From positions 1-22,846 of the forward strand of contig CALDMJ010000119.1 in the NCBI GenBank assembly GCA_937914725.1: a stretch of DNA of 22,846 nt. The letters are read 5' to 3'. The stretch comes from an uncultured Clostridia bacterium. GTDB lineage: Bacteria > Bacillota > Clostridia > Christensenellales > UBA1242. The notes beneath the pieces are model-generated. The model searched no databases, was not told the origin of the DNA, and saw nothing but the letters and a program-made list of their open reading frames with translations. The translations under genes were made by a program, and so were the position numbers. Shown in pieces: positions 13,622 through 21,315 of the stretch (its first letter is position 1; each line of letters opens with the position of its first letter).

Positions 13622-16600
13622 ATGTTTGAAAAATTTGCAAATTTTGTAGTAAAATTTAGATACTACTTATTCGGCATATTTATGGCATTGGTTGTCGCAA
13701 GCGTCTTTATGATTCCGCACGTAGGAATCAATTACGACTTTACCAAATACCTACCTAACGACTCTAGCACAAAAGTTGCGCTTAAAGTTATGGAGGACGA
13801 ATTTGGAGCAAGCGGCACTGCCTCAATTATGGTCGAAAACATTACGGCGGAAGCCGCAACAAAACTTGCTCAAGATATTGTGAGTGACGTCAAGGGTGTC
13901 GCAACAATTTCATTTGATGCAGACGACACGTCTTGCTATAAACAAGACGAAGGCAAAGAGGCGGGCAAGGCATTGCTAAGTGTATTTTTTGAACAAAGTG
14001 ACTATAGTCCTGAAACAAAGCAAACAATAGAGAGTTTGAGGGAATACCTTGACAGCTATGATTTTGCGCTTGGAGGTTCTGCGGTTGAAAACTCAAGCAA
14101 TCAGGATGCAATCGGTAAAGAACTCGGCATCATATTGTTGATTGCAATCGCAATTGTTATTTTGGTGTTGTTCCTCACATCGCGTTCGTGGCTAGAACCA
14201 CTTGTATACTTGATTGTTATCGGGTGTTCAATAGTCATCAATATGGGAACAAACCTTGTAATGGGTGAAATTTCGTTTGTTACTCAGTCGATTAGTTCGA
14301 TTATGCTAATCGCGCTCGTTATGGACTACTGCATCGTGCTTTGCCACAGATACAGAGAGGAGTCCGAAAAGGGTGTCGACGCAAAAACGGCTATGACAAA
14401 GGCTCTATCGGGCTCGTTCCTTGCCATCGTCGCAAGTTCGCTCACGGTCATCGCGGGCTTGGTTGCGTTGATGTTTATGGAGTTTACAATCGGCTTTGAC
14501 ATCGGTATGGTTTTGGCAAAAGGTGTGTTCATTGGCGTTTTGGCAGTATTGTTCTTTATGCCTAGCATAATAATGATGCTTGCTAAGGGAATCGAAAAAA
14601 CGCGTCACCGCAGTTTTATGCCTAAAATGGACAAAGTCGGCACATTTGCAAAGAAAACGCGTTTCATTATGCCTGTTCTATTTTTGTGTATCGTTGCAGT
14701 TGGTGTATACTTCCAAAGCAATGTAAACTTTACATATGTTGTAGAAAGCGGTTCAAAGGGCAGCGCGGTTGCCATTGACCAAGCAAAAATCGAAGCAACA
14801 TTTGGCAAGCAAAACACGCTTGTTGTTATGACAAAGCAAAACAGCAACAAGGATGAGGAAGTTGCAGCGGAACAAGCATTGTATGCCTACATTGAAAACT
14901 ATTTTAGTGACACCGAAAAGTTTGACAAAAACTATGTCACATCAGGAAAAGGGCTTGCAGCAAGCAAACTATATAAAACAAAGTTGACAAAAGCGCAAAT
15001 TCTCACAAAGTTTGAAATTAGTGACGATGAAACAATCGCAAAAATTGACGAATTGTTTGAAAGTTTTGGCAAAAACCCAGCAACGGATTCATTGTTCCTT
15101 GCCGACATTGTGACGGCGCTCCACAACACGCCAGCAATAATTACTTCTGCAGTAAACAATAACATAAATGCGCAATATAGCGCAATCGCGGCAAACAACT
15201 TGTATGTTGAGTTGAACGCAACTGCAGCGCAACAAATTTACCAACTTTCAAGCCAAGACGCAATGAACGACGTGTTCAAAGCAATTTTGGGCGTAGATAC
15301 TTTAGCAGAAGATGCAACAGTCAAAAACTACAAAGTTTTGGCATATTTGTATGAACACAATATTGAAAACCGTGCTCAAGTAGACGCAGTAAAAAATGCG
15401 TATGAATCAGCAGCATTTGAAACATTGACAACAACAGCAATTGCTGAAGAATATGGTTTGACAAGTGAGCAAATCGCGGACATTTTCGCATTTTACGGCA
15501 AAGATGCTACGGCTGAAAATGCTACAATCTACGCTTTGGAATTTGCTGAGTACGCAAAAAATAATGCAGCAGTTCCAGCACGCATTGCTGCCGTCAAGCA
15601 AGCGACAATCGACGGATACTATGCAGCACTTGCAACCGCACAAAATTCGCTGGTTGGGGCAAACTATAATAGAATGCTTTTCAACCTCGACCTAGAAGTT
15701 GCGGACGAAAAAGCGCTTGACTTTATTCGCGACTTGAGCGAATACTTGAGCGCACACTTTGAAAGCGCCTACATTGTTTCTAATTCTGAAAACGTCATCA
15801 ACACAATGGATGTCTTTAGCACCGATAGATTGAAAACTGACCTTATCACAGTATTGTTGATTTTCTTCATCGTATTGTTGACATTTAGGTCTTTGAGCAT
15901 TCCAATTGTTTTGGTACTTGCAATTCAAGGCGCAATTTGGATTAACCTCGGCATTTCAAGCATCGCGGGCGACAGCGTATACTTCATTTGCTACTTGCTC
16001 GCAATGGCAATTCAAATGGGCGCAACAATCGACTACGCAATCTTGCTTACAGATAGATATATCACGGCACGCCACAAACAAAACAAGTTTGAAGCAATCA
16101 AAACCGCAATTGGAAAGTCGTTCACAATCGTCATTACAAGTGGAACAATTTTGATTTTTGCCGCATTCACAATCGGTTGGGTATCAACAGTTCCGCTGCT
16201 AAAATCAATCGGTATCCTTGTTGGACGTGGCGCATTGCTATCAGTCATCACAATCTTGTTTGTCCTACCACAATGCTTGCTAATCTTTGATAAAATCATT
16301 GAAAAAACAACTTTGAAAGCAAAGTTTGCGCCATTAGCGGCAGGCACGGCAAACAACACAACCGTCGTCGAAACAAACGGGCAAGTTGTCGAAAATGTAA
16401 ACAACGACACAACTGCATCCGAAAATGACGAAATAAAAGATTCTTCAAACGAAGTTGATGCGGAAGAAACAACGAAAACTGAAGAAGTTGTCGAAAGCAC
16501 GGAAGAAACGCCAAAGCAAACAACAGCCGTAAAGAAATCTGCGACAAAGCAAACAACAAAGAAAGCGGAAGCGAAAAAAGCGACCGCAAAAAAAACGACT

Positions 16601-16726
16601 TCAAAGCAAACTGAAGATAATAAAGCGGAAAATAAAAAAGTGAGCGAGAAGCCTGCTAGCAAAACAAAAACGACTAGCACAAAATCCGCGACAAAAAACG
16701 CTTCCAAAAAGACAACTAAAAAATAA
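13622..16726 (+). CDS. MMPL/RND-superfamily membrane protein with long charged tail
   Basis: This 1034-residue protein has the MMPL/HAE3-like plan. It has an N-terminal membrane segment (about 12-32), an external loop (about 33-165), five membrane segments (about 165-330, including SISSIMLIALVMDYCIVLCHRYREE), and one at about 350-365. A second external domain of about 370 residues (367-735) is followed by five more segments (735-900, with ATIDYAILLTDRYITARHKQ). The repeated MDYCIVL/IDYAILL motifs carry the Asp that couples proton flow in the family. The family exports lipids or other hydrophobic compounds; the substrate here is unknown. The second external domain is unusually long and Ala-rich. 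After residue 905 comes a cytoplasmic tail, acidic to about 964, then Lys/Thr/Ala/Ser-rich to the end. I chose ATG 13622 because GGAGAG is just upstream; an earlier in-frame start at 13523 lies on the promoter. Confidence 0.88.
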   Translation: MFEKFANFVVKFRYYLFGIFMALVVASVFMIPHVGINYDFTKYLPNDSSTKVALKVMEDEFGASGTASIMVENITAEAATKLAQDIVSDVKGVATISFDADDTSCYKQDEGKEAGKALLSVFFEQSDYSPETKQTIESLREYLDSYDFALGGSAVENSSNQDAIGKELGIILLIAIAIVILVLFLTSRSWLEPLVYLIVIGCSIVINMGTNLVMGEISFVTQSISSIMLIALVMDYCIVLCHRYREESEKGVDAKTAMTKALSGSFLAIVASSLTVIAGLVALMFMEFTIGFDIGMVLAKGVFIGVLAVLFFMPSIIMMLAKGIEKTRHRSFMPKMDKVGTFAKKTRFIMPVLFLCIVAVGVYFQSNVNFTYVVESGSKGSAVAIDQAKIEATFGKQNTLVVMTKQNSNKDEEVAAEQALYAYIENYFSDTEKFDKNYVTSGKGLAASKLYKTKLTKAQILTKFEISDDETIAKIDELFESFGKNPATDSLFLADIVTALHNTPAIITSAVNNNINAQYSAIAANNLYVELNATAAQQIYQLSSQDAMNDVFKAILGVDTLAEDATVKNYKVLAYLYEHNIENRAQVDAVKNAYESAAFETLTTTAIAEEYGLTSEQIADIFAFYGKDATAENATIYALEFAEYAKNNAAVPARIAAVKQATIDGYYAALATAQNSLVGANYNRMLFNLDLEVADEKALDFIRDLSEYLSAHFESAYIVSNSENVINTMDVFSTDRLKTDLITVLLIFFIVLLTFRSLSIPIVLVLAIQGAIWINLGISSIAGDSVYFICYLLAMAIQMGATIDYAILLTDRYITARHKQNKFEAIKTAIGKSFTIVITSGTILIFAAFTIGWVSTVPLLKSIGILVGRGALLSVITILFVLPQCLLIFDKIIEKTTLKAKFAPLAAGTANNTTVVETNGQVVENVNNDTTASENDEIKDSSNEVDAEETTKTEEVVESTEETPKQTTAVKKSATKQTTKKAEAKKATAKKTTSKQTEDNKAENKKVSEKPASKTKTTSTKSATKNASKKTTKK

Positions 16727-16738
16727 ATAAACAATGCA

Positions 16739-16766
16739 AACTGTAGGCATTTAGCCTACAGTTTTT
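16739..16766 (+). terminator. Terminator of the MMPL gene
   Basis: AACTGTAGGC (16739-16748) pairs with GCCTACAGTT (16754-16763) around a five-base loop, followed by a T run. Confidence 0.9.
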
Positions 16767-16854
16767 TAACAAAAAAATACTATATTTTTGCTGAAACCTA
16801 TATTTTTACAAGCATAATGTAAAATGCAATATTTTGTAAAAACGGTTCAAACAT

Positions 16855-16883
16855 TTGCTAAAGTGGGCAAATTGTGGTATAAT
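16855..16883 (+). promoter_or_regulatory. Promoter of aspS
   Basis: TTGCTA (16855-16860) and TATAAT (16878-16883) have a 17-base spacer. Only about 30 bases separate it from the start codon, and I see no T-box in the 150-base gap, so charging of tRNA does not appear to control this gene through that mechanism. Confidence 0.75.
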
Positions 16884-16916
16884 AATGCTTGATTTTAATT
16901 AATTTAGGAGTAAAAA

Positions 16917-18206
16917 ATGCAAAGAACTTATATTAGCGAAACGAAAGCGGGTGAAACCCAAAAAATTCAAGGGTTTATCGATAAAATTCGCGACCAAAAA
17001 ACAATGCAATTTATCGTTGTGAGAGACACGACGGGCAAAATTCAAGTTACGGTTGTAAAATCTGAGCAACCTGAAATTGCCGAAATTTTTACGGGACTAA
17101 ACGTCAACTCAGTTGTCACGATTGAAGGGAAAGTTGTCGAAAACCCCGCAGTTAAAGCAGGCGGTAAAGAAATTTTGCCGACAAGCGTTGTTGTCGAAAG
17201 TGCGGCTGAGGTTTCGCCAATCGACGACTCTACTGCGATTGATATGCGCCTTGACTATCGTTGGATTGACCTTCGCGACGAGAAAAAATCATTGATTTTC
17301 AAAATTCAAACTTGCTGCGCAAAGGCGCTCCGCAATTTCTTGCTTGAAAGAAAGTTTGTCGAAATTCACACACCAAAAATTATTGCTGCCGCAAGTGAAA
17401 GCGGTGCCGATGTTTTTGAACTCAAGTACTTCGACCGCAAGGCGTACTTGGCACAAAGCCCACAGTTCTATAAGCAAATGGCTATGGCAGCGGGGCTAGA
17501 ACGCATTTTTGAGTGCGCACCAGTTTTCCGCGCGGAACAAAGTTATACGTCACGCCACGCAACCGAATTTACGGGCTTTGATATTGAGTTTAGTTATATC
17601 GACTCTTTTGAAGATGTAATGAAACTTGAAGAAGAACTTTTGACTTATATGCTCAAGTGTGTCAAAGAAGAATACGGCGAAGTTATTGCAAAAGAGTTTG
17701 GGAAGGAAGTAATTGTGCCAACAACACCGTTCCCACGTATGAAACTCAAGGATGTTTATCAAGAACTTGAGGATCGCTACGACTATATTGTCGACGACAT
17801 TGAAAAGGGCGACCTCACAACCGAAGCGGAAAAACTTGTCTATAGACTTGCCCAAGAAAAGTATAACAGCGAGTTTATGTTTGTGACCGACTATGACGCA
17901 AAACAACGCGCGTTTTATCATATGAGAAAAGACGGCGTGCCACAAGGTTATGACCTCATATGGCGCGGCGTTGAAATTACAACAGGTGCGCAACGCGAAC
18001 ATAGATACGAGATTTTGAAAGAGCAGGCGGAAGAAAAGGGCTTGAAGAAAGATGTTGAATTTTATCTTGAGTTCTTCAAGTATGGCTGCCCACCTCACGG
18101 CGGTTTCGGTATCGGGCTTGACCGTATCACAATGCTACTGCTTGACATTCCTACAATTAAAGAAGCAATGTTCATCTTCCGCGGGCCAAATAGATTGCTT
18201 CCGTAG
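16917..18206 (+). CDS. aspS: Aspartyl-tRNA synthetase, archaeal/eukaryotic type
   Basis: This 429-residue class IIb synthetase has an OB-fold anticodon-binding domain (about 1-105; KIQGFIDKIRDQKTMQFIVVRD) and a catalytic domain. Motif 2 is VFRAEQSYTSRHATEFTGFDIEF and motif 3 is GGFGIGLDRITMLLLDIPTIKEAMFIFRGPNRL. It lacks the GAD insertion that makes the usual bacterial AspRS about 590 residues, so it is the short AspRS2 type. In bacteria this type is often non-discriminating and also charges tRNA-Asn, which is then amidated by GatCAB. Whether this one discriminates cannot be settled here: the OB-fold position where archaeal enzymes have Trp or His is Asp (GFIDKIRD). AGGAG precedes ATG 16917. 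pepF follows after an intervening terminator-like hairpin. Confidence 0.93.
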   Translation: MQRTYISETKAGETQKIQGFIDKIRDQKTMQFIVVRDTTGKIQVTVVKSEQPEIAEIFTGLNVNSVVTIEGKVVENPAVKAGGKEILPTSVVVESAAEVSPIDDSTAIDMRLDYRWIDLRDEKKSLIFKIQTCCAKALRNFLLERKFVEIHTPKIIAAASESGADVFELKYFDRKAYLAQSPQFYKQMAMAAGLERIFECAPVFRAEQSYTSRHATEFTGFDIEFSYIDSFEDVMKLEEELLTYMLKCVKEEYGEVIAKEFGKEVIVPTTPFPRMKLKDVYQELEDRYDYIVDDIEKGDLTTEAEKLVYRLAQEKYNSEFMFVTDYDAKQRAFYHMRKDGVPQGYDLIWRGVEITTGAQREHRYEILKEQAEEKGLKKDVEFYLEFFKYGCPPHGGFGIGLDRITMLLLDIPTIKEAMFIFRGPNRLLP

Positions 18207-18272
18207 TCGGGGATGCAAGGGTATTGCTTTAACAAAGAATTAATAAACATAAAAAAGTATCAATTTTTAAAG

Positions 18273-18301
18273 AATGCGGGGAAACGTCCTTGCATTTTTT
18301 T
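18273..18301 (+). terminator. Terminator or attenuator between aspS and pepF
   Basis: AATGCGGGGA (18273-18282) pairs with TCCTTGCATT (18287-18296), using two G-U pairs, around the loop AACG, followed by a T run to 18301. The pepF ribosome binding site starts only two bases later. Upstream ATGCAAGG (18213-18220) can pair exactly with CCTTGCAT (18288-18295), which would disrupt the hairpin. Confidence 0.65.
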
Positions 18302-18313
18302 AAAGGAGAGTAT

Positions 18314-20134
18314 ATGGAATTAAAAAGTAGAAATGAAATTGAAGAAAAGTATAAATTTGATTTGACAAAGTGGTGTGCAAGCGCCGACGAATATTATGAA
18401 AGGCTAGAAAAAATGCACAAACAACTCTCACATTTGGAGTTTTACAAAGGCAAACTTGGTGACCCCGACAAATTGTTTGAATACAACAAGTATTTTGAAA
18501 GTATCTATCTTGAACTTGAAACGCTTGGTTGTTATGCAAACGCCTTATTTGATATAGATAGTTTGAACAACGAATATACCAAAATGTGCAACGCACTTGA
18601 AAAAGTGGAAGTAGAATTTGGTAAAAAAACAGGCTTTTATGCCGAAGAATTGCGTAATTTAGGCGAAAACTATTTGAAAGACATTGTTGAAAATGCAAAG
18701 TTTGTTGATTACAAATTAGAGATTGAAAAATTTATTGAAAATCTTCACCACACGTTGTCGGAGCGCGACGAGCATATGCTTTCCGAAATGTCGAGTTTTA
18801 CAAATTTTGCGTCAAATTTTACGGTGTTTCTTGATGGTGAAATGCACATAGACAAAATCGCGGACTGTGGCGGCAACTTGCACGAAATGCAAATTTCAAC
18901 CTATCCATCATTTTTGCGTAAAGAAGATAGAGTGTTGCGCAAAAACGCGTTTTTTGCATTATCAAACGCCATAAAAAACTCCAAAAATACATTGTTTGCT
19001 TTTATTACAAACAGTATGAAGCGTGTCGACTTTATAAACAGGCTCAAAAAGTATAATAGTGTGCTTGAAAGCGAACTAAATGAAAACGACTTGCCTCAAG
19101 AAGTTTTTGACAAAGTTTTAAGTAAAGCAAAACAATATGGATATTTGAAAAAAGAATACCAAATTGCGGCAAAAAACATTTTGGGCGTCGATGAACTTAT
19201 GCCGTGGGATATGGGGCTTCCACTCACAAAGTATAACCCAGATGTGACTTTTGAGGATGCAAAAGGAAAACTCGCTGAGGCAATTAAGTGCTTGGGTAAC
19301 ACATACACGGATGCACTTGAAAAAGCATTTGCGGAGCGCTGGTGCGATATTTATCCTAGCAAAGGCAAGAGTTCTGCCATTTATTGTAGCGCTATATATG
19401 GGACAACACCAATAATGCATTTTAATTGGGAAAATAGCGCGGACGACATTTTGACGTTTGCGCACGAGTTTGGACATTCGGTGCAAGCATTGATTACGGA
19501 TGCTAAACAACCTTATAATCTTTCCGAAATGCCGTGGTGCTTGGTAGAAGTGCCTAGTTTGACGGTCGAAACAATCACGTACCTATATTTGGTAAACAAC
19601 GCTCAAAGCGACGACGAAAAATTGTTGCATATGCAAAATTATCTAAAAACATTGCGTGCAAATATTTTCTCAGGCTCAGCTGATGCGGAACTAGAAAGAT
19701 ATATGCGCACAAACTTGCGCGAGGGAAAAATTCTCGACGTCGAAACGGTCAGCGACTTTGTCCAAAATCTTGACAAAGAAAATACGATTTTGCCAAAATT
19801 TGATGAGGCAAAGTATAACTGGATGAGCGACGGGCATATTTTCTCTACGTACTACAACTATAACTACACGCTTGATATGCTGATTGCTTGCTACTTTGCG
19901 CAAAAAATTTATGCAGGCGATGAAAAAATTTTGAATGACTTTATCACACTTATGGAAAACGGCGGCAGCAAGAAAACAATGGACCTACTTTCTGACAGCG
20001 GCATTGACCTACTTAGCGACAAAATTTATGACGAAGCGTTTGCTTTCTTTGAAAATACGCTGAACGATTTTGTTGCACTTTCGGAGAGAGTAAAAGAAAA
20101 CAATGCGGCAAGCAAAACTCAAGTGAATAAGTGA
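18314..20134 (+). CDS. pepF: Oligoendopeptidase F (M3B metallopeptidase)
   Basis: This 606-residue cytoplasmic zinc peptidase cleaves short peptides. The active site is HEFGH (residues 384-388; H384 and H388 zinc ligands, E385 catalytic), preceded by DDILTFA. The third ligand E412 lies in LVEVPSLTVE, where family members have the AEVxSTxxE pattern. The N-terminal helical half (KFDLTKWCASADEYYERLEKM) and the downstream YNWMSDGHIFSTYYNYNYTL fit PepF, and the length is typical (about 600). ATG 18314 follows AAAGGAGAG at six bases; the upstream in-frame TTG at 18290 lies inside the terminator hairpin. No signal peptide is seen. Confidence 0.95.
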   Translation: MELKSRNEIEEKYKFDLTKWCASADEYYERLEKMHKQLSHLEFYKGKLGDPDKLFEYNKYFESIYLELETLGCYANALFDIDSLNNEYTKMCNALEKVEVEFGKKTGFYAEELRNLGENYLKDIVENAKFVDYKLEIEKFIENLHHTLSERDEHMLSEMSSFTNFASNFTVFLDGEMHIDKIADCGGNLHEMQISTYPSFLRKEDRVLRKNAFFALSNAIKNSKNTLFAFITNSMKRVDFINRLKKYNSVLESELNENDLPQEVFDKVLSKAKQYGYLKKEYQIAAKNILGVDELMPWDMGLPLTKYNPDVTFEDAKGKLAEAIKCLGNTYTDALEKAFAERWCDIYPSKGKSSAIYCSAIYGTTPIMHFNWENSADDILTFAHEFGHSVQALITDAKQPYNLSEMPWCLVEVPSLTVETITYLYLVNNAQSDDEKLLHMQNYLKTLRANIFSGSADAELERYMRTNLREGKILDVETVSDFVQNLDKENTILPKFDEAKYNWMSDGHIFSTYYNYNYTLDMLIACYFAQKIYAGDEKILNDFITLMENGGSKKTMDLLSDSGIDLLSDKIYDEAFAFFENTLNDFVALSERVKENNAASKTQVNK

Positions 20135-20179
20135 TTAAGAAATAAACAACAAAATTGTTATTATAATATTATTACGATT

Positions 20180-20220
20180 AGCGCAAAACAGTGACTTATA
20201 GCATTGCTGCGCTTTTTTTT
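20180..20220 (+). terminator. Terminator of pepF
   Basis: AGCGCA (20180-20185) pairs with TGCGCT (20208-20213), and inside it CAGTG pairs with CATTG around an eight-base loop. A run of eight T follows. Confidence 0.85.
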
Positions 20221-20266
20221 GTGCCGAAAAATTTGCTTAGTGAATAAAATGAACTAGGAGAAAATT

Positions 20267-21031
20267 ATGGCAATACTAAACAAGGCAAGTTTGCGCTCAA
20301 ACATTGCCGACCCAGCAGGGCAAAAAACGGAAGTTACAAACCAAAGCAACACGCACAGGGTCAACAACGTCAGCACGGATATTGAAATTCAAAAAAGCGT
20401 GTCAAAAAGCTATGTTGTGCCTGAAGAACAAATCACAGTGACAACAACATTTACAAATAATACGGACGTCGATATTTTAAACTTAAAGATTAAAGATGTT
20501 TTGGGAGACGGCGCGCAGTTTGTCGAAAAGAGCGTCAAAGTGGGTGGCGTCCCGCGCGAGGAACTAAACCCAATAGACGGCTTTGACCTAGATGTGACGC
20601 TTGGCGGGTCGGGCGGCGACTTTAGTATTGAGTATCAAGTTTTGGTCGACAAAGTGCCGACTGAGTGGAACTTTAGTGACGTGACGCAAGCACAACTCAC
20701 GCTCGACGGCACGCTTTTCACGCTAAATTCAAATGAGGTGCAAGTTACTATCTTGGAAAACGAAATTTGGTTGACAAAAACCGCCAGCGCGAAAGCAGTA
20801 AAGCAAGGCGATACCTTGACATACACAATCGAAATCGCAAACACGGGCACGCTGAAAAACACCGACCTATTCTTTAGTGACCCAATACCCGCAGGCACAA
20901 CATTTATAGACGGCAGCGTGAAAATCGACGGCACAACTATGGCGGACTACAACCCCGCAGCAGGTTTTGCGCTTTCCGACCTCGACCCCGACGCAACAAT
21001 TACAGTCGAGTTTTCGGTCACGGTAGACTAA
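20267..21031 (+). CDS. DUF11-repeat protein without signal peptide
   Basis: This 254-residue, Thr/Asp-rich protein has two beta-sandwich repeats of the DUF11 kind, at about residues 36-160 and 162-254. Both open with a lysine-containing strand (IEIQKSVSKSYVVPEEQITVTTTFTNNTDVDI; IWLTKTASAKAVKQGDTLTYTIEIANTGTL). Both then carry the F-[VI]-[ED]-x-SVK-[VI] motif (QFVEKSVKVGGV; TFIDGSVKIDGT) and a Pro/Gly/Phe block (ELNPIDGF; DYNPAAGF). Such repeats are normally on surface proteins. Here the N-terminus (MAILNKASLRSNIADPAGQK) has no hydrophobic segment and the C-terminus has no LPXTG anchor. AGGAG precedes ATG 20267. It stands alone between terminators. A role in a spore coat or other non-Sec surface is possible but is inference. 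Confidence 0.82.
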   Translation: MAILNKASLRSNIADPAGQKTEVTNQSNTHRVNNVSTDIEIQKSVSKSYVVPEEQITVTTTFTNNTDVDILNLKIKDVLGDGAQFVEKSVKVGGVPREELNPIDGFDLDVTLGGSGGDFSIEYQVLVDKVPTEWNFSDVTQAQLTLDGTLFTLNSNEVQVTILENEIWLTKTASAKAVKQGDTLTYTIEIANTGTLKNTDLFFSDPIPAGTTFIDGSVKIDGTTMADYNPAAGFALSDLDPDATITVEFSVTVD

Positions 21032-21048
21032 TATGACGCCAACGAAAC

Positions 21049-21087
21049 GACAGTTTATTTTTTGGTGGGGAAACTGTCTTTTCTTTT
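21049..21087 (+). terminator. Terminator of the DUF11 gene
   Basis: GACAGTTT (21049-21056) pairs with AAACTGTC (21071-21078), followed by TTTTCTTTTT. Confidence 0.85.
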
Positions 21088-21252
21088 TAGTTAATATAAA
21101 ATGCAAACTGATGCAAATATTAAAGAAATATTATTTAGTATATTTTAGTGCGGACAGTAGGTATAAAATGCCTTATAAAATTGTTGAATGGCTTTCGTAA
21201 TGAGTGTTTGTAAAAAAAATTATAATTTACCACAAATTGCACATAATTTAGT

Positions 21253-21280
21253 TTGAAAACATCTCTAGATGTTGTATACT
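21253..21280 (+). promoter_or_regulatory. gap promoter with a palindrome in its spacer
   Basis: TTGAAA (21253-21258) and TATACT (21275-21280) are separated by 16 bases. The spacer is almost filled by the inverted repeat AACATCT-CT-AGATGTT (21258-21273), an ideal place for a repressor dimer. The 5' UTR is short and TAAGGAG precedes the start. Confidence 0.7.
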
Positions 21281-21315
21281 TTATTAAAGCGAGTTGCTTT
21301 TTAAGGAGACTTTTT

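Noticed and set aside
16033..16734. A 233-codon open frame opposite the end of the MMPL gene
   Set aside because: It is the mirror of the Lys/Thr/Ala tail and membrane segments, giving Phe/Val/Ser-rich low-complexity sequence without a ribosome binding site.
17550..18098. A 182-codon open frame opposite aspS
   Set aside because: It is the antisense shadow of a well-supported synthetase gene, with no start signal.
18290..18313. An upstream TTG start for pepF
   Set aside because: It lies inside the terminator hairpin and before the ribosome binding site.
21253..21315. An upstream start for gap
   Set aside because: It overlaps the promoter; the GAPDH family begins at ATG 21316.
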